This document shows positions 1 to 5,115 of a stretch of DNA of 5,115 bases, piece by piece; within the stretch, counting starts at the first letter, position 1, and each line of letters opens with the position of its first letter. A program made the position numbers and the translations under genes. The stretch spans positions 2,935-8,049 of the forward strand of contig DHWM01000009.1 of the NCBI GenBank assembly GCA_002413185.1, written 5' to 3'. The DNA comes from Actinobacteria bacterium UBA5182. Lineage in GTDB: Bacteria; Actinomycetota; UBA4738. The notes under the pieces were generated by a model, which searched no databases, had not been told where the DNA came from, and was given only the letters and a program-made list of their open reading frames with translations.

Positions 1-591
1 CACGGCACCTATCCCTTCGTGACCTCGTCGAACCCGATCGCCGGCGGGGCGCTCGCCAGCGCCGGCCTCGGACCGGGCGAGGTGGACACGGTGATTGGGG
101 TGGCCAAGGCCTACGTGACGCGGGTGGGGGCGGGGCCGTTCCCCTCGGAGGACACCGGCCCGGCCGGCCAGCAGATGTCCTCGAAGGGCCATGAGTTCGG
201 CACGGTCACGGGGCGGGCCCGCCGGTGCGGGTGGTTCGACGCGGTGCTGATGCGGTTCGCCGCCCGGATCAACGGGCTGACCGAGCTGTTCCTGACGAAG
301 CTCGACGTGCTGTCGGGACTGGGGGAGGTCCAGATCTGCACCGCCTACACGCACGAGGGCGAGCGGTACGAGGACTTCCCGCCCCACCAGTCCATCTTCC
401 ACAAGGCCGAACCCGTGTACGAGAAGCTCGAAGGCTGGTCGGAGGACATCTCGGCCTGCGGGAGCTTCGAGGAGCTGCCGGCGGCGGCTCGGAAGTACGT
501 CCGGCGCATCGCCGACTTGGCCGACGTGCCAGTCCGCAACCTCTCCATCGGGCCGGACCGCGACCAGACGCTGGTGGTGGAGGCGGCGTGA
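1..591 (+). CDS. purA: Adenylosuccinate synthetase, C-terminal part (5' end outside window)
   Basis: PurA joins IMP and aspartate using GTP to give adenylosuccinate, the first step from IMP to AMP, in the cytoplasm. The frame is open from base 1, so the gene begins upstream. The 196 visible residues are roughly the last 45% of a protein that is usually about 430 residues long. The first visible residues, HGTYPFVTSSN, are a conserved PurA segment. Further matches are the KAYVTRVGAGPFPSE stretch, the signature-like GTVTGRARRCGWFD (visible residues 67-80), LTKLDVLSGL, and the closing GPDRDQT motif near residue 184. A GTG at 19 is internal and is not the start, because conserved sequence precedes it. 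The stop TGA (589-591) overlaps the GTG of purD, so the two are probably coupled. Family assignment is secure. Confidence 0.97.
   Translation, partial: HGTYPFVTSSNPIAGGALASAGLGPGEVDTVIGVAKAYVTRVGAGPFPSEDTGPAGQQMSSKGHEFGTVTGRARRCGWFDAVLMRFAARINGLTELFLTKLDVLSGLGEVQICTAYTHEGERYEDFPPHQSIFHKAEPVYEKLEGWSEDISACGSFEELPAAARKYVRRIADLADVPVRNLSIGPDRDQTLVVEAA
579..583 (+). promoter_or_regulatory. Ribosome binding site of purD
   Basis: GGAGG lies inside the last codons of purA, four bases before the GTG at 588. It supports that GTG as the purD start rather than any upstream in-frame start such as 225, which would add about 120 residues of out-of-frame purA sequence. The spacing is a little short, but the 4-base overlap with purA makes coupled initiation likely. 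Confidence 0.6.
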
Positions 592-1868
592 AGATCCTGG
601 TGGTCGGGGGCGGAGGGCGGGAGCACGCCCTGGCGTGGGGGCTGTCCCGGAGCGGCACCGTGGACCGGTTGTTCGCCGCGCCCGGCAACGCCGGCATCGC
701 CGAGATCGCCACGCTCGTCCCCGTGTCCGCCGGCGACGTCGACGGCCTGGTGGACTTCGCTCAGCAGGAAGCCATCGACCTGACCGTGGTGGGACCGGAG
801 GCGCCTCTGGTGGCTGGGCTGGCCGATGAGATGCAGGCCCGGGGCATGGCGGTGTTCGGCCCCACCCGGGACGCCGCTCGGCTGGAGGGCTCCAAGGCGT
901 GGGCGCGCGAGCTGTGCGAGCGTCACGGCATCCCCTCGCCCCGGTCCCGGACGTTCACCCGAATCGAGCCGGCCCTGGCGTACCTCGAGGAGCTCGGCGA
1001 CCCGCCCTTCGTGGTGAAGGCCGACGGGCTGGCCGCAGGGAAGGGCGTCACGGTGGCCGAGGACCGCGACACCGCGGCGCGGGCGCTGGAGGACTGCCTG
1101 GTCCACGGGCTGTTCGGCGAAGCCGGGCAGTCGGTGCTGGTGGAGGAGTTCGTGGAGGGCAAGGAGGTCTCGGCCATGGCGCTGACCGACGGCCGGACCG
1201 TGGTTCCTCTGGCCCTAGCCCAGGACTACAAGCGGGCCGAGGATGGCGACCGCGGGCCGAACACCGGAGGTATGGGGGCGTACAGCCCGCTCGGCTTCGT
1301 CGACGACGACGCGGAGTCGAAGATCGCCGCGGAGATCCTGGGGGCCACGGCTCGGGCCCTTGCGGACGAAGGGGTCCGATACGTGGGCGTGCTGTACGCG
1401 GGCCTGATGTTGACCGCCGGCGGCCCCACGGTGCTCGAGTTCAACTGCCGGTTGGGCGACCCCGAGACCCAGGTCGTCATCCCCCGGCTCCGATCGAACC
1501 TCGCCGAGGTCCTGCTGGCCTGTGTCGAAGGAAGGCTGGCGGAGCAGGAGCTGCAGTGGGCGCCGGAGGCGTGCGTCGGGGTGGTGGCGGCCTCTGCGGG
1601 ATATCCGGGACGGGTCCAGAGTGGGAAGAACATCGCCGGCCTGGAATCGGTCCGGGAGCTGGACGGTGTGGAGGTCTTCCACGCGGGCACCGCGGCCCGG
1701 GACGGTAGAGTGCTGACGGCAGGGGGAAGGGTGCTGACGGTGGCCGCTGTGGGATCGGATCTCGACGCCGCGCGAGAGCGCGCCTACGAGGCGTGCGCCC
1801 GCATCGAGTTCGACGGGATGACCTACCGGCGGGACATCGCGGCCGGCGCGGCCCGGACGGTTCGGTGA
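588..1868 (+). CDS. purD: Phosphoribosylamine--glycine ligase (GARS)
   Basis: PurD ligates glycine to 5-phosphoribosylamine with ATP, giving glycinamide ribonucleotide, the second step of de novo purine synthesis. The 426-residue product has the usual length of the monofunctional bacterial enzyme. From the N-terminus it shows a Rossmann-like start (KILVVGGGGREHALAW), VGPEAPLVAG, and the ATP-grasp segment KADGLAAGKGV (residues 144-154). GPNTGGMGAYSP follows from residue 223, then the GARS signature region NCRLGDPETQ (286-295), where Leu replaces the more common Phe of RFGDPE. A C-terminal domain with SAGYPG and the closing RRDIA completes it. The GTG start overlaps the purA stop and follows a GGAGG. 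The stop TGA in turn overlaps the purE start. No internal break is seen and the identity is secure. There is no sign of the PurM or PurN fusion found in eukaryotes. Confidence 0.98.
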   Translation: MKILVVGGGGREHALAWGLSRSGTVDRLFAAPGNAGIAEIATLVPVSAGDVDGLVDFAQQEAIDLTVVGPEAPLVAGLADEMQARGMAVFGPTRDAARLEGSKAWARELCERHGIPSPRSRTFTRIEPALAYLEELGDPPFVVKADGLAAGKGVTVAEDRDTAARALEDCLVHGLFGEAGQSVLVEEFVEGKEVSAMALTDGRTVVPLALAQDYKRAEDGDRGPNTGGMGAYSPLGFVDDDAESKIAAEILGATARALADEGVRYVGVLYAGLMLTAGGPTVLEFNCRLGDPETQVVIPRLRSNLAEVLLACVEGRLAEQELQWAPEACVGVVAASAGYPGRVQSGKNIAGLESVRELDGVEVFHAGTAARDGRVLTAGGRVLTVAAVGSDLDAARERAYEACARIEFDGMTYRRDIAAGAARTVR

Positions 1869-2389
1869 GCGACCACGGGGCGGCTCCCCAGGTGTGGCCT
1901 GAGGAGAAGGAGGGCCGCGGTGCCGCGACCCCGCTGGTGGGGATTCTGTGCGGGTCGGCTTCGGACCTCCAGATCATGCAACAGGCCACCGCGATCCTGG
2001 AGCGGTTCGGCATCCCCCACGAGCTCCGGGTGATCTCCGCCCATCGCAACCCCGACCTGGTGGACGAATACGCCCGCACCGCCGACGAACGCGGGATCGT
2101 GGCCGTGATCTGCGGAGCGGGAATGGCGAATCACCTGGCCGGCGCCGTGGCCGCCCGGACGGCCCTCCCGGTCATCGGCGTCCCGCTGTCGGGTTCGAAG
2201 CTCGACGGCGTCGACGCCCTGTATTCCACGGTGCAGATGCCGAAGGGCGTGCCGGTGGCGACGGTCGCCATCGACGGCGCCGTCAACGCGGCGATCCTGG
2301 CCGCCCAGATCATCGCGGTGCGCGACGAGGCGGTCCGGGCGAAGGTCTACGAGTTCAAGGACTCCCTCGCCGAGGGATTCCGCCCGTAG
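1865..2389 (+). CDS. purE: N5-carboxyaminoimidazole ribonucleotide mutase (PurE class I)
   Basis: PurE converts N5-CAIR, normally made by PurK, to CAIR in IMP synthesis; no purK is visible here. The product is 174 residues from the GTG at 1865, which overlaps the purD stop as GTGA. Conserved sequence begins at residue 25 (VGILCGSASD), so there is a 24-residue hydrophilic extension (WPEEKEGRG and neighbours). SAHRNPD (58-64) carries His60, the counterpart of catalytic His45 in the E. coli enzyme. GAGMANHLAG replaces the usual GAGGAAHLPG. GVPL and VQMPKGVPVATVAI follow. Compared with E. coli PurE, as recalled, the segment after VAI is two residues shorter (IDGAVNAA versus IGKAGAANAA). A GTG at 1937 is an alternative start that would remove the extension, but it lacks a well-placed ribosome site. 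No strong site precedes 1865 either, so coupling to purD is assumed. The function is secure and the exact start less so. Confidence 0.95.
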   Translation: MSDHGAAPQVWPEEKEGRGAATPLVGILCGSASDLQIMQQATAILERFGIPHELRVISAHRNPDLVDEYARTADERGIVAVICGAGMANHLAGAVAARTALPVIGVPLSGSKLDGVDALYSTVQMPKGVPVATVAIDGAVNAAILAAQIIAVRDEAVRAKVYEFKDSLAEGFRP

Positions 2390-2393
2390 GAGG
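2388..2393 (+). promoter_or_regulatory. Strong Shine-Dalgarno for the small ORF after purE
   Basis: A full AGGAGG begins inside the purE stop codon and stands seven bases before a GTG at 2401. The match and spacing are better than those in front of purD or purE. It strongly suggests that translation starts at 2401, although the frame there is only 17 codons long. Confidence 0.6.
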
Positions 2394-2400
2394 CGACTCG

Positions 2401-2454
2401 GTGACGTTCGTCGAGGTCGTCAACGCAGGAAGCGGCTACGAGTCATCACCTTAA
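2401..2454 (+). CDS. 17-codon ORF behind a strong ribosome site; truncated gene start or leader peptide
   Basis: The reading frame from GTG 2401 encodes MTFVEVVNAGSGYESSP and ends at TAA 2452-2454. I do not recognise the peptide. It has no hydrophobic segment and no run of one amino acid that would suggest an attenuator. Support comes only from the ideal AGGAGG upstream and its place right behind purE. Two readings are open. It may be the surviving 5' end of a former fourth operon gene, cut where the GC content falls. Or it may be a short leader whose stop, two bases before the GTG at 2457, couples translation to the next frame. The sequence cannot decide between them. Confidence 0.35.
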   Translation: MTFVEVVNAGSGYESSP

Positions 2455-2460
2455 GGGTGA
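2446..2460 (+). repeat. Short inverted repeat over the stop/start junction
   Basis: TCACC and GGTGA pair as a 5-bp stem around the loop TTAAG. The stop TAA of the 17-codon ORF falls across the loop, and the GTG at 2457 lies in the right arm. The stem is short and has no T-tract, so it is not a convincing terminator. Hiding the downstream start until the leader is translated is possible but speculative. Confidence 0.25.
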
Positions 2461-2631
2461 GCGCCAGCAAACGCCCTCTCGGCAAGCGTGCAAGGAATGA
2501 GCTACTGGCGACCCTGATGGTGTGTCTCGCCGTGGACGGTGCGATAGCGTTTCGCGCCCTCCAGGGCGCCGCCGACCCGCACCCGCAAGCGCGCGCACGG
2601 GCGCTCACAACCGGCTGTTGGCCCAATCGAC
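2457..2631 (+). pseudogene. Possible N-terminal signal/anchor segment, in a different frame from the domain that follows
   Basis: From GTG 2457 the frame reads a basic head (SASKRPLGKRARNE), then a mostly hydrophobic stretch of about 17 residues (LLATLMVCLAV..GAIAF, residues 16-32), then an Ala/Arg-rich spacer. That is the shape of a signal peptide or signal anchor. Beyond about residue 50 this frame loses protein-like character (CWPNRRGLALGQ), while the frame one base over becomes a recognisable domain. The simplest explanation is one gene with a single-base indel between about 2548 and 2632, where both frames are open. A GC-rich hairpin (2554-2569) and a GC dinucleotide run near 2589-2595 sit in that interval, so a sequencing or assembly error is as likely as real decay. 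No good ribosome site precedes 2457. Confidence 0.4.
2554..2569 (+). repeat. GC-rich hairpin in the suspected frameshift interval
   Basis: GCGCCC and GGGCGC are perfect 6-bp arms around TCCA, extendable inward by a T-A pair. It lies where the reading frame appears to shift. It has no T-tract and is not a terminator. Its interest is as a spot where base-call or assembly errors are common. Confidence 0.4.
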
Positions 2632-3084
2632 GTGGCCTTGCCCTTGGCCAGAGGACCGTCCTTCGATGGCCAAGAGGTGTCGCTGTCCGAGGCGGAGGCC
2701 AAGGCAGGCTTCGCGATCTTGCGTCCCGACGACCCGTCTGCATCCGATGGCTCGATCTCTCACGTGTGGCTCGATCGGACCCCCGGTCTCGGCTACGTGC
2801 GGGTCGCAATCAGTTATGCCTCTGGAATCGAGGAGACGATCCAGCCGTATCAGTTCCCTGATCCAAAGGAAGAGTTCACATCGCTCGCCTCGGAATTGCC
2901 GGGCGCGTCGGTCGAAACCGTCGGTGGAGTTCCGGCCCTCGTCATCCCGCCCGGCTCGGACTCGACCGGCTCCCACATCGGGAGCGTCGCGTTCGTGCTG
3001 GAAGACGACTACGTCGTCATCTATGGCTACCTGAGCGTCGATGCTTTGAAGACCGTGGCGGACTCGATCGATACGAGCGCCTGA
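2632..3084 (+). CDS. DUF4367-like domain protein, probably lacking its N-terminus through a frameshift
   Basis: This frame codes for 150 residues from GTG 2632. The order of features recalls the extracytoplasmic DUF4367-type domain of actinobacterial and firmicute small exported proteins: EVSLSEAEAKAGFAILRP (residues 15-32), a strand VRVAISYASGI (56-66), VETVGGVPALVIPP (94-107), a strand pair VAFVLEDDYVVIYGY (119-133), and the closing helix SVDALKTVADSI. The family is a recognition from pattern and is moderately certain; the precise role is unknown. No signal peptide and no ribosome site are present at 2632. Open sequence in this frame extends back to the TAG at 2545-2547 without another ATG or GTG. 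A matching signal-like segment lies just upstream in another frame (2457-2631), so this is probably the 3' part of a disrupted gene of about 210 residues. Expression as it stands is doubtful. Confidence 0.6.
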   Translation: MALPLARGPSFDGQEVSLSEAEAKAGFAILRPDDPSASDGSISHVWLDRTPGLGYVRVAISYASGIEETIQPYQFPDPKEEFTSLASELPGASVETVGGVPALVIPPGSDSTGSHIGSVAFVLEDDYVVIYGYLSVDALKTVADSIDTSA

Positions 3085-3387
3085 GACAAGCTTCGGCGAC
3101 CGAACGGATGGACCGATACGACTCACCCGGCACCGGAGCCGGCCAGCTACTCGTGGTACCGACTGGACCTGGTCAACCGCTCGATCGCGAGTGAAGACCG
3201 CCGCGAGGCCGTTCGCAAGCTTCTGATTTGGCTGGCTTCCAAGCTCGATGAAGATGGACTTGATCATCAGCTTGTCACGCTCAGGTTCGAGCTCAACGCA
3301 GCCACCGATGAAGTTCTGGCCGGCGAGTTGGAGGATCGTGCAGACGCTGTCGAGGGCAACGCCAGCTATGAAGAGGAAAGTAGCTGA
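3085..3387 (+). pseudogene. Start-less open frame, probable 3' remnant of an unknown gene
   Basis: Directly after the TGA at 3082-3084 the same frame stays open for 100 codons to TGA 3385-3387. It contains no ATG or GTG, and the only TTG is at 3328. The translation looks like a real soluble protein: SYSWYRLDLVNRSIASED, then an amphipathic helix REAVRKLLIWLASKLDEDGL, then HQLVTLRFELNAATDEVL and an acidic tail ending NASYEEESS. The rarer residues Trp and Tyr occur in sensible places and Arg runs are absent, unlike the shadow frames here. I do not recognise the family. Because it lacks a start, I read it as the C-terminal remnant of a gene whose 5' part was deleted. It could also be joined to another frame by an indel. 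A 28-codon ATG frame at 3108-3194 overlaps it but looks less convincing. The frame faces the helicase gene tail-to-tail. Confidence 0.45.
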
Positions 3388-3418
3388 CGGAAGATCATCT
3401 GCGATGGTTCAAGCAACT

Positions 3419-5115
3419 TCACTTGGCGGGGGGTCGCTCGCCGGACCGTTCAAAGAAGCGGCACAGCGCGTTCACCAAGCGCATCTGGTGTGGCGTCCGC
3501 GCGTAGACGCGGACGAGTTCGGGGTTTCCCACGATCACTGCCAGGCACTGGGCTCGCGACGTGGCGACATTGAGGCGGTGCAGGTCGTACAGGAACTCAA
3601 GTCCGCGGGGTGCGTCCTCGGCTGATGAGGACGCCATTGAATACACGACGGCCGGAGCCTGTCGGCCCTGAAACTTGTCGACGGTGCCCACCTTCGGGGC
3701 TTGTTCTCCCCGACGCTCGAATGCTTCCCTGATCTCTCGGATCTGCGCATTAAACGGGGTGAGGACCAAGACATTATCGGAGTCGATCGGATGCACGCGG
3801 TCCGCGCGGTCGCGCCACTGCCGCCGGACCAGATCGCGCACGATCCCCACAATCTCTTCCGCTTCCTCCGGCGACGAGTTCGCGTTCCCCTGGTGTTCGA
3901 CGCCGACGAAACGCAGTCCACTACCTGTCAGGTATCCATCCCCAAGCACCGTTTGCCGCTCGAGCCCCGGAATGCCGCCAAGCCGATCCTCGTAGAACAC
4001 CTCGGATGTGAACTGCGTGATGTCTGGGTGCATCCGACGGGTGCGCTCCATGAACAAGCCAAGGTCGTCAGGCATCGTCTTGGCTTGGCCGAGGATGTGC
4101 TCGAGAGCGGAGACCGCCGACCCCGGCGGATGCGCGCCTTGGCTCGGCTGTGCGAGCTGCATAGGGTCGCCGAGCAGGATTAGGCTGTCCGCGGCGCGCG
4201 CAGAGGCAAGGATGTCGGCCATGCACATCTGCCCGGCCTCATCCACCACGAGCACGTCCACCGAGCGTTCGAAGTCGGGGCGCGTCCATACCCATGTCGT
4301 GCCGCCGACGACGTCCATCTCTCCCGCGGCAAGCCGGTTGCGAAGCTCACCGTTGTCCTTGATCACCAGTCCAGCATCTTTCGCCGCGGTGCAAATGTAG
4401 GCGTCCTCCTCACCGGGCTTCTGCCCGATGCTGAGCCGCACTCCGGCCTCTCTGGCTCTGTCGGCCGTTTCGGTCAAGAGGTTACAGATCACTGCGTGCG
4501 ACGTGGCTGTCACCCCGACGCGTTTCCCCTGACCAACGAGCTCCAGGATCTGCCAGGCGCCCGTGTAGGTCTTACCGGTTCCCGGAGGGCCCTGCACCGC
4601 GAGGTCCGAATGATTGAGCCCCAGGGCCAGACGCCGCCCCGCATCGCTCCCGCCTTCGCCGCGGAGGACAAGGGGCCCTTCGAAGTTGCCGTCGGCATTC
4701 GGGCGACGTCGCAGCAGCAGGTCGAACGCCGGCTCGCGAGGCCAATCCGCATCGGGAAGACCTATGACTCGCCGAGCAAGCGTCCTGATGCTCCGTTTGT
4801 GCTCGTCCCTTCGGAATTGTGGCCCGAGCTCGATGAGGGCAGTGGGATGAGGGAGCTCGACCCTTGCCGGGCCGCGCACCAGAAGTAACGTCCCTGTTTC
4901 GTCGTCGAGCTCGTGTATCGTCCACCTCTCGCCGGTCCGGGGGTCCTCTCCAGAGTTGCCGTCGGCGAACCCATGTTCCTGTGGCGGAAACCGGTACCTC
5001 CAGAGTTCTGACCTCTTCACGGAACCATCGACCCGCACGAAATCGAGCCCCGCGATCGCGTCGGGTTCGCCGAGGAGCTCCTCGTCCGTCAGGTCATGGA
5101 GGTGGAAGTAACGCC
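3419..5115 (-). CDS. TM0106-type RecB-like nuclease/SF1 helicase fusion, C-terminal helicase part (5' end outside window)
   Basis: The minus-strand frame is open from the right edge to TGA at 3419-3421 and gives 564 visible residues. The GTG at 5036-5038 is not the true start, because conserved sequence precedes it (DLTDEELLGEPDAIAGLDF). The visible part opens with the LWRYRFPPQEHG region, then an SF1 DNA2/NAM7-like helicase. Walker A is GPPGTGKT (4568-4591) and motif II is DEAGQ (4229-4243). GDPMQL (4154-4171), a TRRMHPDITQFTSEVFY segment, VDKFQGRQ (motif V, about 3659-3682) and NVATSRAQ (motif VI, about 3545-3571) follow. All catalytic motifs are intact, so the ATPase is probably active. 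Sequence before and after Walker A resembles the large TM0106 proteins, whose N-terminal half is a RecB-like nuclease; that half cannot be seen here. Such proteins are presumed to process DNA or RNA ends in repair or defence, but their role is not established. No partner gene is visible. Confidence 0.88.
   Translation of the reverse strand, partial: RYFHLHDLTDEELLGEPDAIAGLDFVRVDGSVKRSELWRYRFPPQEHGFADGNSGEDPRTGERWTIHELDDETGTLLLVRGPARVELPHPTALIELGPQFRRDEHKRSIRTLARRVIGLPDADWPREPAFDLLLRRRPNADGNFEGPLVLRGEGGSDAGRRLALGLNHSDLAVQGPPGTGKTYTGAWQILELVGQGKRVGVTATSHAVICNLLTETADRAREAGVRLSIGQKPGEEDAYICTAAKDAGLVIKDNGELRNRLAAGEMDVVGGTTWVWTRPDFERSVDVLVVDEAGQMCMADILASARAADSLILLGDPMQLAQPSQGAHPPGSAVSALEHILGQAKTMPDDLGLFMERTRRMHPDITQFTSEVFYEDRLGGIPGLERQTVLGDGYLTGSGLRFVGVEHQGNANSSPEEAEEIVGIVRDLVRRQWRDRADRVHPIDSDNVLVLTPFNAQIREIREAFERRGEQAPKVGTVDKFQGRQAPAVVYSMASSSAEDAPRGLEFLYDLHRLNVATSRAQCLAVIVGNPELVRVYARTPHQMRLVNALCRFFERSGERPPAK
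3494..3515 (-). repeat. Perfect inverted repeat inside the helicase 3' end
   Basis: CGTCCGCG and CGCGGACG are perfect 8-bp arms around CGTAGA. The repeat lies in codons for VRVYARTP of the helicase, about 75 bases before its stop. It has no T-tract. It may be a chance result of Arg/Val codons, or a structure in the mRNA. Confidence 0.45.

Noticed and set aside
225..587. Upstream extension of the purD frame to a GTG at 225
   Set aside because: The translation is Arg/Pro-rich and lies wholly within the conserved purA coding sequence in another frame. GTG 588 has a ribosome site and begins the conserved PurD N-terminus.
3082..3084. TGA read through, or recoded as selenocysteine, joining 2632-3084 to 3085-3387
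   Set aside because: The frame before the TGA ends where the domain naturally ends, and no selenocysteine-type hairpin or conserved context is evident after it.
2605..3267. 220-codon minus-strand open frame
   Set aside because: It is antisense to the DUF4367-like domain and the start-less frame, rich in Arg and Asp from reverse-complemented codons, with no recognisable domain.
3388..3418. Bidirectional terminator between the convergent frames
   Set aside because: No GC-rich stem with a T-tract is seen in these 31 bases.
2390..3418. tRNA gene, att site, IS ends or CRISPR in the low-GC stretch
   Set aside because: I found no T-loop-like tRNA 3' end, no terminal inverted repeats, no direct repeats and no regularly spaced repeats by eye.
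3701..4400. Plus-strand open frames opposite the helicase
   Set aside because: They are shadows of the minus-strand helicase, whose motifs prove the coding strand.

Overview
The window comes from a high-GC bacterium. GTG starts, 4-base gene overlaps and the style of the proteins fit an actinomycete-like (Actinomycetota) genome. This placement is an inference from composition and protein style, because no rRNA or other marker gene is present.

Left part (1-2389, + strand): a tight block of purine-biosynthesis genes. It holds the C-terminal half of adenylosuccinate synthetase (purA, cut by the window edge), a complete glycinamide ribonucleotide synthetase (purD) and a complete class I N5-CAIR mutase (purE). 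Each junction is a GTGA overlap, in which the next GTG start overlaps the previous TGA stop, so the three are very likely cotranscribed and translationally coupled. PurD and PurE act in the route to IMP, and PurA commits IMP to AMP.

Middle part (about 2390-3418): a poorly organised stretch with lower GC. It starts with a strong Shine-Dalgarno followed by a 17-codon reading frame. Next comes what looks like a broken gene for a small exported or membrane-anchored protein: the basic plus hydrophobic N-terminus lies in one frame, and a DUF4367-like beta-rich domain lies in another. After its stop there is about 300 bases of protein-like open frame with no usable start codon (3085-3387), which I read as a gene remnant. 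No tRNA, IS element or CRISPR array is visible here.

Right part (3419-5115, - strand): the C-terminal 564 residues of a large superfamily 1 helicase. It resembles the helicase half of the TM0106-type proteins, which fuse a RecB-like nuclease to a DNA2/NAM7-like helicase. All main helicase motifs are intact. The N-terminal part, where the nuclease would be, lies beyond the right edge. The gene ends tail-to-tail with the remnant, with about 30 bases between them and no recognisable terminator.

The change from compact housekeeping operon to broken and orphan reading frames, with a drop in GC just after purE, suggests that about position 2390-2460 is a boundary between conserved backbone and a variable region. 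I see no clear evidence of a complete new system. The most unusual items are the start-less open frame and the small, strongly initiated ORF after purE.
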